From Metaphire vulgaris (taxonomy: Eukaryota > Annelida > Clitellata > Crassiclitellata > Megascolecidae): a stretch of DNA of 64,000 bases. The position numbers and the translations under genes are program-made. Below are positions 36,175 to 48,404 of this stretch, piece by piece; position 1 is the stretch's first letter, and every line of letters begins with the position of its first letter. A model generated the notes under the pieces. The model worked only from the letters and a program-made list of their open reading frames with translations. It searched no databases and was not told the DNA's origin. The stretch covers positions 550,001-614,000 of the forward strand of contig CM030870.1 of NCBI GenBank assembly GCA_018105865.1, in the 5' to 3' direction.

Positions 36175-37023
36175 ATGGAGACGACTCTTTACGACGATAA
36201 CCTTAGAAGCGTCAAGAGGATGAAGACGACAATGACGCTCGATTTGAACGCATCGGCGTCGTCGAAACCGACGAAATTCAACGATGTTCTGGGCTCGCCG
36301 GACCTCGGTCTGTTGATGCTGGCGTCGCCCGACCTCGAGCGCTTCATCATCCAGCAGAACGGTCTCGTCTTTACGACCCCGACGCCCACCTCGCAGATCC
36401 TCTACCCGAAGACGGTGTCCGAGGAACAGGAGGCGTACGCCCGCGGATTCGTCGACGCGCTCGGCAAGCTGCACGAAACCGGCGGTCCACAGTCCGCGGC
36501 TAAGGATCCCACGCACGACGACGACGCCGCCGCCCTTCCGACGCTGACGACGACGACGACGATGCTCCCGGGCAGCGTCCTCGCGCTCCCAGCGGCCAGC
36601 GGCGTCGGACAGTTACTGCCCGTGAGTTTCATCACCTCGATGCCCGCCGCCTCGGTACCTGCGACGGCGGCGGCGGCGGCACGGACGCAGGCGAATCATG
36701 GCCCGGTGAAATGGGAGTCGTCGCCGCAGACGGTTCCCTCGGCCGCCCATCCGCAGGTATCACCGGTAAACATGGACGACCAGGAGCTGGTGAAGCTGGA
36801 ACGGAAGCGAGAGCGCAACCGCGTCGCTGCCACTCGGTGTCGGAACAAGAAACTGGAGCGCATCGCCCGTCTCCAGGAAAGAGTCACCGATCTGCAGAAC
36901 CAGAACGTCAGCCTGGCAAGAACCGCGTCCACTCTTCGCGACCAGGTCAGCCAGTTGAAGCAGAAGATCATCGGCCATGCGCAGAGAGGATGCCAGGTCC
37001 TGATCAACCACAATCTGCTCTGA
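36175..37023 (+). CDS. JUN: Jun transcription factor (AP-1 subunit), intronless
   Basis: A single exon of 282 codons. Residues 41-42 and 51-52 are the Ser-Pro sites in [15 protein letters not shown], equivalent to the JNK target serines of c-Jun (63/73 in human); TTPTPT at 67-72 matches the paired Thr-Pro sites (91/93). The middle is Ala/Pro/Thr-rich. From about residue 200 comes the bZIP: basic region [10 protein letters not shown] (214-223, with the DNA-contacting N-x2-AA-x2-CR signature) and leucines 233, 240, 247, 254 and 261 at heptad spacing. The C-terminus GCQVL resembles the Jun ending. It should act in the nucleus as a homodimer or with Fos-type partners at TGACTCA/CRE sites. Lack of introns is also true of vertebrate JUN. 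It is tail-to-tail with PSMD3. Confidence 0.95.
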   Translation: METTLYDDNLRSVKRMKTTMTLDLNASASSKPTKFNDVLGSPDLGLLMLASPDLERFIIQQNGLVFTTPTPTSQILYPKTVSEEQEAYARGFVDALGKLHETGGPQSAAKDPTHDDDAAALPTLTTTTTMLPGSVLALPAASGVGQLLPVSFITSMPAASVPATAAAAARTQANHGPVKWESSPQTVPSAAHPQVSPVNMDDQELVKLERKRERNRVAATRCRNKKLERIARLQERVTDLQNQNVSLARTASTLRDQVSQLKQKIIGHAQRGCQVLINHNLL

Positions 37024-38096
37024 GCAGATAACAACTTGACAATCCCCCATGAATCAAATAATGCAACGGAATATCAGAAGCGGTTTCATTTCAGTCTTGT
37101 TTTACTTCGATCAAAAATGAACATCGGACGAGGAGCTAAGTCTTAGAACCAGTGGTATGTTGTAACTCAAAAGCTACAAACCTTTCACCCAAAGATGCTT
37201 TTGACTCTGCAGTGAAATCACTTGACAGTGGACAAACAAACCATTGATATTGCATTATGAACAGTTTCAATTTTAGTTATAGTTTTTGTTGAAGTTCACA
37301 GCTTTTTGTTACAGCTAATGTCAGAAAATGACATCTTGTTTTTTACCTTTTGCAGAGCATATCAGTCTCTCATTAAAATGTATGAATTTCCCCTGTCAAA
37401 TGCTGAATACAACCTCTAGATGTCTATAAACTTTCTGTAAACTGACAATACAATTTATACTTGAAGATAATTTTTTTAATGTGTTTGTAAATTAATTATC
37501 ATTATTTGTTATATTGTTTGTTTTAAAAAATATTTGAATCAAATTTTTATCTTTATTAAATATATGTTTCATAATTTAAGTTTCTAGTATCTAGTGTTGT
37601 CTTTACTAAAATACTATTAAAGCAATTAAACCTGTAATTTCAGTCCTAACTTTTGTCAAGAGCACCTTCAGAAATCTTCACAAAAAATAAAAGACATCAC
37701 TAGATTTAAGCAACCAACAATAGAGCTGTAGCTAGGGGATGGGGGAGGGTGCCACCAACCATGGTTGATTTTATTCACAATGGGAGTTTTAACAAGTTAA
37801 ACACGCCCGACATCAAAAGTATTGCCAATATGATGAGCAAAAAAGGTATTCACCCACTTACTGTGCCAATTTTCCTACTTTACTCCTCCAATGTTGTGAA
37901 AAGTGTGATAAGCAAAAAATGTCATTGCCAGTTTTTAGACTGTTGGGGGTGAAAAATTGATACCTTTTCCCCAGGCTCAAAACACTCGAACTACGGCTTT
38001 GACCAACAAATTTCACAAGTGCTTCATAAAAAGAGGAAACTGCTATGCTACTTTAAGATATAGTCAATCCAGAATAAAGAAGTTGCTTTTTCAAAG
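37024..38096 (+). other. Jun 3' region and Jun/PSMD3 intergenic DNA
   Basis: AT-rich DNA with many ATTTA-type words and runs of T, as expected for an unstable immediate-early mRNA. A polyadenylation signal AATAAA lies at 37686-37691. No other gene is visible. Confidence 0.5.
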
Positions 38097-38102
38097 TTTA
38101 TT
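38097..38102 (-). terminator. Polyadenylation signal of PSMD3
   Basis: AATAAA on the minus strand, about 190 bases past the PSMD3 stop codon. Confidence 0.5.
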
Positions 38103-38288
38103 CACATTTCTCTGTTAAGTAACTTCACTGAATTCAAGAAAATTAATAACATTGTCTAAAACACGTGGGCTCAACAAAAAATGTCAAATTTGTACGAAGT
38201 TCTACAAGATCACAAATAAAGTCTGTTGAAAAGACAGTTCGAATAGCAATTGCCAAGAGTCACTCCCAGGGGCGATCACAGCGCAAAC

Positions 38289-41200
38289 TCATGGAAAGTC
38301 GTCAAAGTCTTCCTCCGCAATTTCTTTTGCACTTTCCAGTTCTTGCTGCTCGCGCTCCCTCCTCTTCTAAAAGAAAGAACATGTATCAAGATTTCGAAAT
38401 ATCTCAAGAGAAGAGGTCAAACTTTTTGGGTAAATCTTTCTTTAGCAAGGAAAGCTGTATGATCAATCAAACATGTACACTGTATCTGACATATACTGTG
38501 CTATACAAAGCAACCAAGTAGATAATTTAAGGTTTACTATAAACTGAAGTAAGTACCTCAGCAGATTCCAGATCTCGATTATAAGACTTCTGAGGAAAGC
38601 GCATTGCCTGCAAAACACATTCAGAAATAAATCCAAAGTTTTCAATCCAACATCACAATTAAAAACGCAAACTCAAATGTATACAGAAGCTACCACAAGC
38701 CTAAACCAAATTCTACTCCAAATAAAATCAGGCAACAGGCAAAAACTATAGATCCCACATTATAACAAGACTCTGATATTGCTAATCTCAATGCATAACA
38801 CATCAACCAAACACCAAGTACCTTGACTGACTGATTGTGGATGTCAAGACAAAAGTTAATTCTCTGATGGAAGGCCGTCATTGGCTCTCTAGTTGCATAT
38901 ATGTCCGTGTTTTCCTTCGACTGAACGAAACCCTTCTCATGATCAATAGATGCTTCAATCACTCCATCTCTAATCGCCTAAAAGTCACAAACGACCGATA
39001 GTAACACATGATGTCAAGTAGAGCTTACATCAATGGCAGTTTCGTCCAAAGAATCGACAGAAATTGGGACAGTGTTTATTCTAGGCCCTTGCCCCCCAAA
39101 GTTTGAAAATTCCCCCCAAAAATTTCTATATGTTGCATTGGGGGATGGAAATTTCCCCCCAAAAGTGTGACGAGAGGGGGTTTTTATTTAAGAGAGGGGA
39201 AAAACATAAGGATATGACCATATTCAGAAGAGCATTAGAGCATGTGGAGAAGAAGGGGAAGAAAGATAAGGAAGGATGTGATGACCTTTTTTTGCTTGTC
39301 ACCACTTCCGAGAAAAAATCTAATATCAGGATGACCTTTTTTTGTTTGCTGGCAAAGGTTTTTGGACAGACAAACCTTCTCCCCCCCAAACATTTCAAAC
39401 TCCCCCCCCCAATGTCAAGGTGGCTAGAATAAACACTGATTGGGGATATACACAACACCAGATGCAAGACAAGAGATATAACGAGGATTTAACGGAATTG
39501 AAAAACAACTTAGAAAAATTCTACAAATGAATAAAAGAAATGCCGCCCGGGGCGTCGGTGCCGTCGCATACCTTGGCCACAATGTACTCGGCATCCTCAG
39601 GACTGTCGAGGAGCAACTTCTGAGAAATGTCAGCGAGAAATATCCGCGAATACGACAGACTGATCATCCGCACTCCGGTCTTGATGACGTTATGACGTAG
39701 ACGGACGATCAGAGAGTACGTCCCCTCCGACTGAAACTTCGCTCCGTAGTTTTCTAAGACCTGGCCAAAGTTTTTCAGATTTCCTGTCCGAACGGCTGAA
39801 ACAAAAGCACCGGCAAGTTCTAAACACTCGTCTGTGTTGCACGATAAAAAGTCCTCTCTTGTGGAGTTAGTAATCTTAGAAAGTCATGTACAGTGGATCC
39901 CACTTAATCACATACCGCTTAATTGCATAACATTACATAACAACATAAAAACCCAAACCAGTGTTTTGTGCGTACAATTAATTATCAGACATCCCAGCTA
40001 TTCGCATAGCCCAGTTAATCGCATAAGCAAGGCTTGCACGGCACCTATGCAATTAAGCAGGTTTCACTGTATAGCCATGAGCGACATCTTCAACCACAAA
40101 CCAATGCTAGCAAAAACATCTAAATGGCCTATCAGCAATAAAAATATCACCATGCCAGCATAAGGGTCCATCCATAAAGTACGTATGCACTGATGGGTGC
40201 AATGGGGAATGGATTTAAGAGATTGCAGGGGATTTACGGTTTTTCAAGGGGCTGAAAATATGGTATTTGTTTTGGGAAAAGGCGTTCATCTGAAAATGTG
40301 AACATACAAGTTTTAAACTTACTATATTTCAGGCTATATAGAAGCTATAAAGATGCAGGTTTGCATCGTCGGTTGTAGCATTTTATTGCTCGGGGATGTC
40401 ACCGAACAAAGTCAACAAAAAGAAATTTTTGCGGGTAAAACAGAAAATGGTCCATACGAACAGCCCAAAATAGGACCCTCCCCAACATTTTGGTCAAATT
40501 TTGTTCCAAGACCAATAGCAAAAATTTTTTCTGCAGTAATTGAAACTGTGAAACAAAGACATTGTAAAGGGGTCTAATTGGAACAGAATGGTGCAAAAAT
40601 TTTGAAGATCGGGCCAAAATTGGCAGAGTTATGATTTTTCAAACTCCAGACTTGAGTGTTTTTGAGGCATTTCAATGCAAAATCATGGCCAAGTTGGACG
40701 ATCTTCTGCAAGATTTTCTGCAGCTTATATTATAGTCAACAACAGCGAAGAAAGTTATGCCATTGACAGGAATGGACATTAGAAAAATAAACCGAATAGG
40801 TCGCTTTTTAACATGGTTTAAAAATACTCAAGGTCCGGTCAGGTCACACATCCTTATGTGTCCAGCGTGAGCAACGTTTATAAACATCTTTACAAAGTTC
40901 TCTGAATATGATTTTCTTCCAAAGTCTTAAGATGGTGTTGTTCCGTCAGGTTAAGGGATTGCATAGATTCGGTGTTTGTGGGGATGAAAATATGCCTCCA
41001 TCCATCCATTAAAATTTGGATGAGCCCTAAGATCTTTTCTGGTTTGAGAAATTGCCTTGTGTCAGTTTTGGTTTCTTATTTATGGCCAGTGTCTTGAGTA
41101 TGTGTTGTCCATTTCATTCTTCTTTTCTGGGGATGTCACGATGTAACAGTTGCACAGTTATTGCAAACTTCTGCGCCTAAAACAGAAAATGTTCTTTGTA

Positions 41201-44200
41201 TCCAATCCTTAGTATTCTTCAGCACCCATTTATTTTCTGTTGCTACTAGTTTTTTCTAAACATAACTTTTTAACTCCCAGCAACAATTTCGAACTTCCTA
41301 TATTAAGCGAAGAAACAAAAGTGTTGAGCAGATCTAATTTTGTTTTCATCCCAATGTCTGTCTTTTGAAAATATTGGTGTGTTGTGGTGCTTTTCTCATT
41401 GCCTGCAACAGGTGTCTGTGGGCCTCTGAATAGTCGAGCAGGATGGCCTTTATGCGCCCTACGCAAGCAAGGTTTTCACTATTTCATTTAGTTTCAATGC
41501 ATACTATTGGCCATTCCCCAACTGTTTTTCTGATTGACAGGATTTTTGTTTTATTAGTGACATTAGAAGTCCAAATGCCAACAAGGCTCGAGAGCATGTA
41601 ACATGATCAGAAAAATACTCAACAAATTTTAAAAACTGCTCTCACTATTCTTGAATAAACAAGAAATTTTATACGTGGAACAAATTTTAAAACAAATTCC
41701 TTGCAATTTCATTTGAATTTAGAAAATTAACAAGAAATAAACAAAACTGTAACAATTCAAAAAAATTCAAACTTCAAAATGATTGGCAAATGGGTCCCAT
41801 AGATGATGGCAAGAAATGCTCAATTGGCTTCAGAAGCAAAGTATACAGCAGAGTTTGGAGAAATTACCTAGATAACATGTATCTTACCCAGATAACAGGT
41901 ATCTTACCCAGATAACAGGTATCTTACCTAGATAACAGGTATCTTACCTAGATAATAGAGATATCTCGCCCACTCGTTGTTTGAGGCGCTTTCTGGAAAC
42001 GTTGACTTAGACACCAACTTGTCTGCCTGGTCATATAGGTTATAATGCAGGTAGTTACGAAGGAGAAGATTCAACAGCGAGGCCTGCCCTTCGTAGTCGG
42101 ACTTCAGAGTACAGGTGCGTAAGCGACTGTGAAGAAATCTGAAAACAGCAACAGCACGTTAAGACACTCAACCAAGGCTCCACTCCACCGTGTTATCTCA
42201 GAATTCAATGCACAAAAATATTTCCTTTACAAGAATATCAAATATATATATATATCAACTGAGTTTCTCCTCCATACTAAAGTACTACTCGGTCATCAGA
42301 ATCATGTGTTATTTAGAATGAATATAGAAATCTGTCACAAAGTTATCGCCCCTCCGGCCTGGTCATACCCGCGCACTTGATCCAGCTGATCTGTAATTTC
42401 ATACGCTCTGGAATAGTAGAAATAGCACTTGGCGGCCAGCATATCCAAAGTGCGGCGATTGGACGGAGTGATTTTGTCCATCAGCTGCTTCGAACAAGAC
42501 AACGCCTGGAAAATAGACAATACCCCAAAGACATCTTTACAAACACTTCCTCAAGTTGTCGCTCCATTAGGGGATATGCTACTGGGATATATCTCCTAAG
42601 TAGTTACCCGGACAATATCCGCGTGAATGATAAGCTGGCATTGAATGACAGGTGCTCCGTTTAAAAATATGTTTGCAAAATATTTGCCTAGGGCAAAAAT
42701 ATCCCCAGATATATCCGAGCGAATGCGCTTGCACATTCAAGCGGATTCAGCAGTATATCTTTCAGCAGTATATCTTTGCTGTTCAACCAATCAGCCTCCA
42801 GGTTAGTAGGTCATCGCTCGATTGACTGCTAGATCTTGCGTCAAGTCGAATGGTTATGCGACATTAAAATGTGTTTGAAAATGAATAGATTGCTGAAACA
42901 GCATCAACAGCCTGATCAAAACTATAAATATAAAAATTCCTTCAAATTTACTTCATTATATTAATACACAGAAATCAAGCAATTCACATCTGTCAGTTTC
43001 TTCTGGTCAAGCAGGTAAATGAGAACCAAGAGATGAAGATATATGTCAATCTCTGGAATCTGGGTCAGGGCAGCAGCCTTTCCAGTACGAGGTCGCACAC
43101 CCCCTGTGCTCTTGTCCACTTCCATTGGCTATAGCAAAATTCAGCAAACAATGGTCAACAACACACAACAACAATAACCACAGCAATAACCACTCAACTG
43201 AATTATGATTACTATAACTTCCACTTCTTTACGTTACACAAATTGATATGTGATAAGTCCTGGAAGCAATGGCCCAGATAGACTCTAATACAGAAGACAC
43301 AATATGTAACTGCTTAATTTTATGTTTATGCCAATACATTTCTTCTCATTAAGTTCTCTGCCCAGAAGCAGGTCCTGGTTGTTTCTATTGGTGCCACCCT
43401 CCTCTGTCAGCCGCTTGAGTCTTTAATCCTTTGTATCCGTCTTTAGTCAGCATCCAGTTCAGTAGTGATGTACGTGGTCTTCCTCTGATTGTCTTTCCTC
43501 CCATATGTCCCTCCAGTATTGTTCTGAATTATAAGTCTCCTCTTAGAATAGGCCCAATCCAGTTCTTTTGCCTTTGTTTTATTGCTTGTATTATTGCCTT
43601 TTCTACTTTACATTATCTAGAATTTCTTTATTGGATATATGCTGTTTCCAACATTTACAAATCTAAAAATGCTCAAAACCTATTCTGGTAAAACTTCATC
43701 GCAGAAAGATGATGGATTCAGAAATTTAACAATTAAATATTTAAGAAAATATGCACTGCATCATCCATTAGCAATAAAAACAACTTCCTCAGGTTTCTTC
43801 TTTCACTGCTTCTAGATAACTACAAAATAACAGAATTCAATCCATCAAGAAGAGCTTTTATGGAATAAACGAAAACCACAATCTATGCAATCCTCAATTA
43901 GAACCCTGTTCAATCCATTTGCCAACCTCTTCTAGAAAATCCAGCAGAGGATTCTTCGTTGCCGCACCACCGGAACCAGTCGGATAATAGACAAGCAAGA
44001 GTTTTCGTAGCACGTTACTGTTCAGTCTCTTTCGTAGATTTACAAGAACTCGCAACGCTCGCGACATGAATCGCGGCTCTTTAGTCGACACCGCCTTCTC
44101 AATGTGCTTCAAGTGCTGGCGAATATCTGAAGAAAAAGGGCATTTCTAACTTACATGAGTCACTTTTGAACTACTTTGGTCAGACAAATTTTCAGAACAT

Positions 44201-45055
44201 GGCTAGATTTCACTACAGAACAACTAAGAACACAGGTTTGCAAAAATGTGAAATTTCCCAAATTTCCATAACTGGAAGCATCATTTCTTACTGCATATTT
44301 CCTATATGCAACATGATGCCTCTTCATATGTTACAATATGTGGGTTCACATAAGGATGAGGCAGAAAAAGCATGCATTCTTATGTTTTGTTGGTTGAAAA
44401 TGCTCTTTTCCTCCAGACAATTTTTTAAAATCAGTTTTATTGCCTCGTGCACCATTGCAAGCATTTGCCCAACACTCAAGTCCATTTCATAATATATCAG
44501 TCAGGGACTTCTTTCACAACCCTAATCACGTCCAAAAATGCATCGCATTGGTGGTCATTACAATGGGTGGGGAGATGGGGCTCAGTTTAAGCTTTTGTTA
44601 ATGTTAAATCGCTTAATTCATCTCTAGCAATGCTCTTAACATAGAATCATCATATAATAGTAATATACGAGAAAGGGAAAACTAATTAATCATACTGATT
44701 AAATCTAAGTCAGAGCATAATATAACATGTATCAAATGAGAACAGTATCAACTGTTTTCATAAAAGATACAATATCAAATAAATGTGAGTTAACCACGAC
44801 TAATATTGTCCAAAAATTCTTAACAACGCAAATTAAACGCCAGCCATGTAAGCATTAACGGTTAACGTTACGCGCTCGTCCAGACGTGCGCCATATAAAT
44901 TCCGCGTTACAGTTTTACATTGGAGCGAGAATACCTTCCATCGTAAGGACGTCGGCGTCCTTCTTCACCTCCTCCGGCTGCGGTTGCTCGGTCTTGTCGG
45001 CGTCCTTCATCTCGACGTCCTGGGTCGACGGCGCTCCTGAATCCTTCTCTGGCAT
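38289..45055 (-). CDS. PSMD3: 26S proteasome regulatory subunit PSMD3/Rpn3, with a missing segment
   Basis: A 19S lid subunit that helps assemble the lid and carries a PCI domain. Exons in transcript order: 45055-44935, 44126-43927, 43128-42988, 42505-42369, 42138-41948, 41458 to about 41376, 39795-39572, 38977-38822, 38607-38557, 38366-38289. Recognisable blocks include [10 protein letters not shown] at the N-terminus, [65 protein letters not shown] in the PCI region, [21 protein letters not shown], and the acidic end EEDFDDFP. Exon 6 matches the family up to KAPQHT, then the match stops without a donor; about 45 residues that normally lead into the PCI domain are not found in the next 1.6 kb. 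The intron after exon 5 starts with a tandem array of donor sites. The copy may be damaged, or the assembly may be faulty here. Confidence 0.85.
39070..39438. mobile_element. hAT-like MITE, CAGTGTTTATTCTAGGCC family
   Basis: Ends CAGTGTTTATTCTAGGCC and GCTAGAATAAACACTG. Flanks AATTGGGA and ATTGGGGA are a near 8-bp duplication. It carries GATGACC(T)7GCTTGTCA at about 39279-39301 and a second copy with TTTGTTTGCTGG at about 39330-39352. It lies in the PSMD3 intron between exons 39795-39572 and 38977-38822. Confidence 0.65.
39892..40070. mobile_element. pogo/Tigger-like MITE in PSMD3
   Basis: Ends CAGTGGATCCCACTTAATC and a complementary CTTAATT..GTTTCACTG arrangement, flanked by TA on both sides. 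It sits about 100 bases upstream of PSMD3 exon 39795-39572. Confidence 0.55.
40164..41027. mobile_element. PIF/Harbinger-like element in PSMD3, 864 bp
   Basis: Left end GGGTCCATCCATAAAG and right end complementary to GGGCTCATCCAAATTTT, flanked by TAA at 40161-40163 and 41028-41030. The ends resemble those of 7862-8226. No transposase is visible. It lies between the truncated PSMD3 exon 6 and exon 7. Confidence 0.55.
41861..41960. repeat. Five 20-bp tandem repeats containing splice donors
   Basis: Five units of GATAACAGGTATCTTACCTA type. Read on the PSMD3 strand each unit has CTAG/GGTAAGAT, a consensus donor. The unit nearest the exon contains the real donor of exon 42138-41948. Confidence 0.9.
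43366..43600 (-). pseudogene. LINE ORF2 C-terminal remnant
   Basis: The minus strand encodes [20 protein letters not shown] and then LKRLTEEGG, resembling the terminal region of LINE-encoded proteins. It is in the PSMD3 intron between exons 44126-43927 and 43128-42988. Confidence 0.5.
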
Positions 45056-45179
45056 CGTCGTTCCTCCCGCGGAATCTTCTGCTTCTGGGCTGGACGGGGT
45101 CCTCTGGTCAGAGGAGGTCGGTCTCTGACGACGAATCCAACGGAATTAAAACACAGAAAAAACACCCGAGTCACGTCAA

Positions 45180-45205
45180 TGGCCGCCGATACCGGAAGTA
45201 ACTGC
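45180..45205 (-). promoter_or_regulatory. PSMD3 promoter motifs
   Basis: An ETS-type CCGGAAGT and an adjacent GCCGCC/GCCAT cluster (YY1-like on one strand) lie about 130-150 bases upstream of the PSMD3 start, typical of housekeeping promoters. This is a motif match only. Confidence 0.3.
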
Positions 45206-45479
45206 AGAAGATCACGAATCGTAGCCGATACCAGAGAGTCAGAGACTTCAATATTCTGACTTTAATCATTTTGAATGAGTCTATGGCATGGAGTTATTAT
45301 TAGAGGAGACGGCATTACGTCATTTGGCTGAAGCCAACTATTTGGGAAATTCCCAAACGGCAGCCACATTAGTAGACCCAAAACATCATCAGCTGAGCCA
45401 CGGGGAATAGCTGCGGTAATGTTTTACCAATGTTCTAAGAACTTTTTACTAGTATGTATTGAAAATGGAGATTCAGATC

Positions 45480-45945
45480 GGTGGAGGCTCCAGGATTTGG
45501 CAATTAGTGGGGATCCGTCGGGGTGGCAAATTCTAATCATGGGGGGCCTACCGTTTGTTGTTAGGTATGTATTAGTAGGGTAAGTACTAGGGTCAGGCAC
45601 CAATAGGGGCACGGCCACTGGGCCCAGTGGCGGCTCCAGGAAGTGGGGGGCCGTTGGGGTGGCAACTTCTAATCATGGGGGCCTACCGTTTTGTTGTTAG
45701 GTATGTAGTACGGATAGGGTCCCAACAGGGGCCACTGGAGGACCAGGCCATGACCCCGTGGGTCCAGTGGCGGCTCCAGGATTTGGCAAGTGGGGGAGGC
45801 GTTGGGGTGGCAACTTCTAATCATGGGGCCTACCGTTTGTTGTTAGGTATGTAGTATTAAGTATAGGGTCCCAACAGGGGGGTCACTGGGGGCCAGGCAC
45901 TCAATAGGGGCACTGACCCCCGGGCCCCCTGTGGAGGCGCCACTA
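45480..45945. repeat. Three tandem copies of a GTGGCGGCTCCAGGA repeat
   Basis: Units begin near 45480, 45625 and 45765 and share GGGGTGGCAA, CTTCTAATCATGGGG and CCTACCGTTT(G)TTGTTAGG. The last ends in GTGGAGGCGCCACTA, suggesting transposon ends of the CAGTGGCG type. Confidence 0.75.
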
Positions 45946-46027
45946 ATTAAGATGCTATTGTTCGACATTTGTGTTTGAAAATAACAAGTGGACAGTATAT
46001 TGGATGACATCAATCGTGTTTTCAATA

Positions 46028-46340
46028 AGGGGCTGTCCATTAATTATGTCAACAATTTTTGGGCAATTTTTGACCCCCTCCCAGGGATATTTTTACACCC
46101 TCCTAACACCCCCACACAGCCCCCCATTTGAGGTCGACAGTCTCGACACCCTCAACATTTGGTAATGTGACAATGGTATGTATACAAAATGGATACTAAT
46201 TAGCTCAGAACACCCCCCCCCCAAATGGAGGACACCCCTCTATCCAACTTTTATTGTCGGGTGACCTTTTTGTCAGCCTTTTTCGGGGAGAGACTTAAAA
46301 ATTCCGACCCCTCCCCGATTTTTCCGACAACAACAACAAC
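46028..46340. repeat. GGGGCTGTCCATTAATTA repeat fragment
   Basis: It shares GGGGCTGTCCATTAATTA, TTTTTGACCCC and a GGTGACCTTTTTGTCAG word (about 46259-46275) with other repeats in the window; a second partial copy starts at about 56033. Boundaries are unclear. Confidence 0.4.
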
Positions 46341-46409
46341 AACAACAATACAGCACACAATGTTATATGCCATTGCCAGAGAGCTATAATTAACTGGGCA
46401 TATAAAAGT

Positions 46410-46701
<292 letters not shown>

Positions 46702-46709
<8 letters not shown>

Positions 46710-46860
46710 GTTTATCGACTGTTCGGATCAATAGCTCTGGGACTGCGCATGGGCGCTGCGATGTGTCGTCCCTCCCTCGATGCAACTCTAGAAAGGGAGC
46801 CGTAGACGGCGCCTCGTTCTTGAATCGAGTGGGGGACAACCCGCGATTGTCGTCGATACA
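46702..46860 (+). CDS. Exon-like segment of unknown gene
   Basis: After (TA)n ending in TATAG, the plus strand reads ERGLSTVRINSSGTAHG and continues to RVGDNPRLSSIQ, ending at a consensus donor CAG|GTACGT. GC content rises sharply over the segment. No family recognised and no partner exon proven. Confidence 0.25.
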
Positions 46861-47163
46861 GGTACGTAAGTACAAAGCTATTATTTCCTAAGACACATTT
46901 AGACGTGTGTTTCGAGGCCTAAATTTGTCTAAATGTCTGTCTCTTTGCAATCTTGATTTTCCAATTCTCGTCGAAAGATAATTTTGACTTTGTGCACTTT
47001 TTCTTTTCCGTCCTATTGAAGGGGTCCTGTACACTGACACCATCTGCAGTTAATTTAAACTCAACTTGACTTAGATAGGCCTACTGTAGGCCTCTCTGAC
47101 ACCAATTACAATAAACGACATCAATTGAAATTAAAATAGGATTAAGAAAATCTACAGAATAAG

Positions 47164-47316
47164 CAGGGACGTAGCCAGGAATTTGATTTGGGAGCATAAT
47201 GTGATTGGGGGGTATAGATCTTAAAAAACTTTGAAAATCTTATAAAACACATTTAAAACGTTAAGGTAGCCTGATTTGGGGAGGGGTATATATACCGATA
47301 TAATAATACGCCCCTG
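47164..47316. mobile_element. hAT-like MITE, CAGGGGCGTAGC family, copy 4
   Basis: Bounded by CAGGGACGTAGCC and TACGCCCCTG, 153 bp, with exact duplication AGAATAAG at 47156-47163 and 47317-47324. Confidence 0.85.
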
Positions 47317-47449
47317 AGAATAAGCTCATTCGCAAGACTAATTCTGATCTAAACATACAATAGAATAATGAACAAAAAGAAACTTGTGAAGTAGTCAAAT
47401 TATAAGTTAATATTTTTCTGGAATATTTGACGCATTGGACAGCAGCCAT

Positions 47450-48040
47450 GCAGAGTCAAACTTGAAATCGCCTCTAATCAGAAGAGATGTGTTTTAAGTC
47501 TGGATCTGAAAATACTCAATGAATTGGAAGATCTGACAACCAGAGGAAGAGAGTTCCAGATTTTAGGCCCAGAAATAGAAAAAGCTCTCTTACCAATTTC
47601 AGTGTTGATTCTAGGTACATTCAACAATTAATCAGCAAACAGTGTTGAATGACGATGTTTCGGGTGATAAAACATAGATTTTAAATATTGAGGTTGGCCA
47701 GATTGCAGTGTTTTAAAAAACAAGGAGACCAGTTTTAAATACAAGCCTCTGTTCAAAGGGGCAGCCAGTGTAACGTTTGAAGAACAGGTTTAATAATTAT
47801 GATCATGCTTAACGAGTTTTTATAATGGCCCGGGCAAAAGAATTCTGAATCCTTTGAAACTTTTACGCATTAGATTTGGCCATGCCATTGTAAATGGGTA
47901 AATGGGAATAATCAAGTCTACTCTAATGCTGACAAGAGCATTGGCAGGAGAAATCAAAGTAGGTTTGGACACAATTAACCCTTTAACCGTGTATTTAACT
48001 GTAACTCAATGTAAAATGGACGGATATATCTGTTTTGCAA
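47450..48040. repeat. Probable dispersed repeat
   Basis: The end (about 47978-48030) repeats the AACCGTGTATTTAACTGTAA and AAAATGGACGGATATATC sequence also found at about 11513-11562. The upstream part looks repetitive (GAGTTCCAGATTTTAGGCCC) but I cannot delimit it. Confidence 0.35.
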
Positions 48041-48246
48041 ATGAGCAGCTCCTCTGCTGACCTTATCTATGCGATCATTACTAGCTCCACTGAATTTAGT
48101 AATTTTGGAGTTGGAGTGCATGGAGAAGGATTCCGGGAATGGGGGAGGGGAGGGGAGGAGGAGGAGCACATCGACATCAGGCGAAAAAGTCTCGACGAGT
48201 AGAAAACACCGTCGTGTTATCTTCAGCATTTTGAACTTCTTTCGTT

Positions 48247-48287
48247 AATTCACTGTCTCTGTCTCTCTGTCTCTGTCTCTGTCTCTG

Positions 48288-48342
<55 letters not shown>
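48247..48342. repeat. (CTCTGT)n/(CT)n microsatellite
   Basis: About 95 bp of CTCTGT passing into CT. Confidence 0.95.
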
Positions 48343-48344
<2 letters not shown>

Positions 48345-48404
48345 TAGACCTTTTTTCTTTTGTTTGTAAGAGCGCTCTATAATCCAATGATGATTTTCCA
48401 TCGC

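Noticed and set aside
36031..36516. Minus-strand 161-codon ORF over Jun
   Set aside because: Antisense shadow of the GC-rich Jun coding region.
41230..41466. Independent 78-codon minus-strand ORF
   Set aside because: It overlaps PSMD3 exon 6 in the wrong frame; the PSMD3 frame explains the coding signal.
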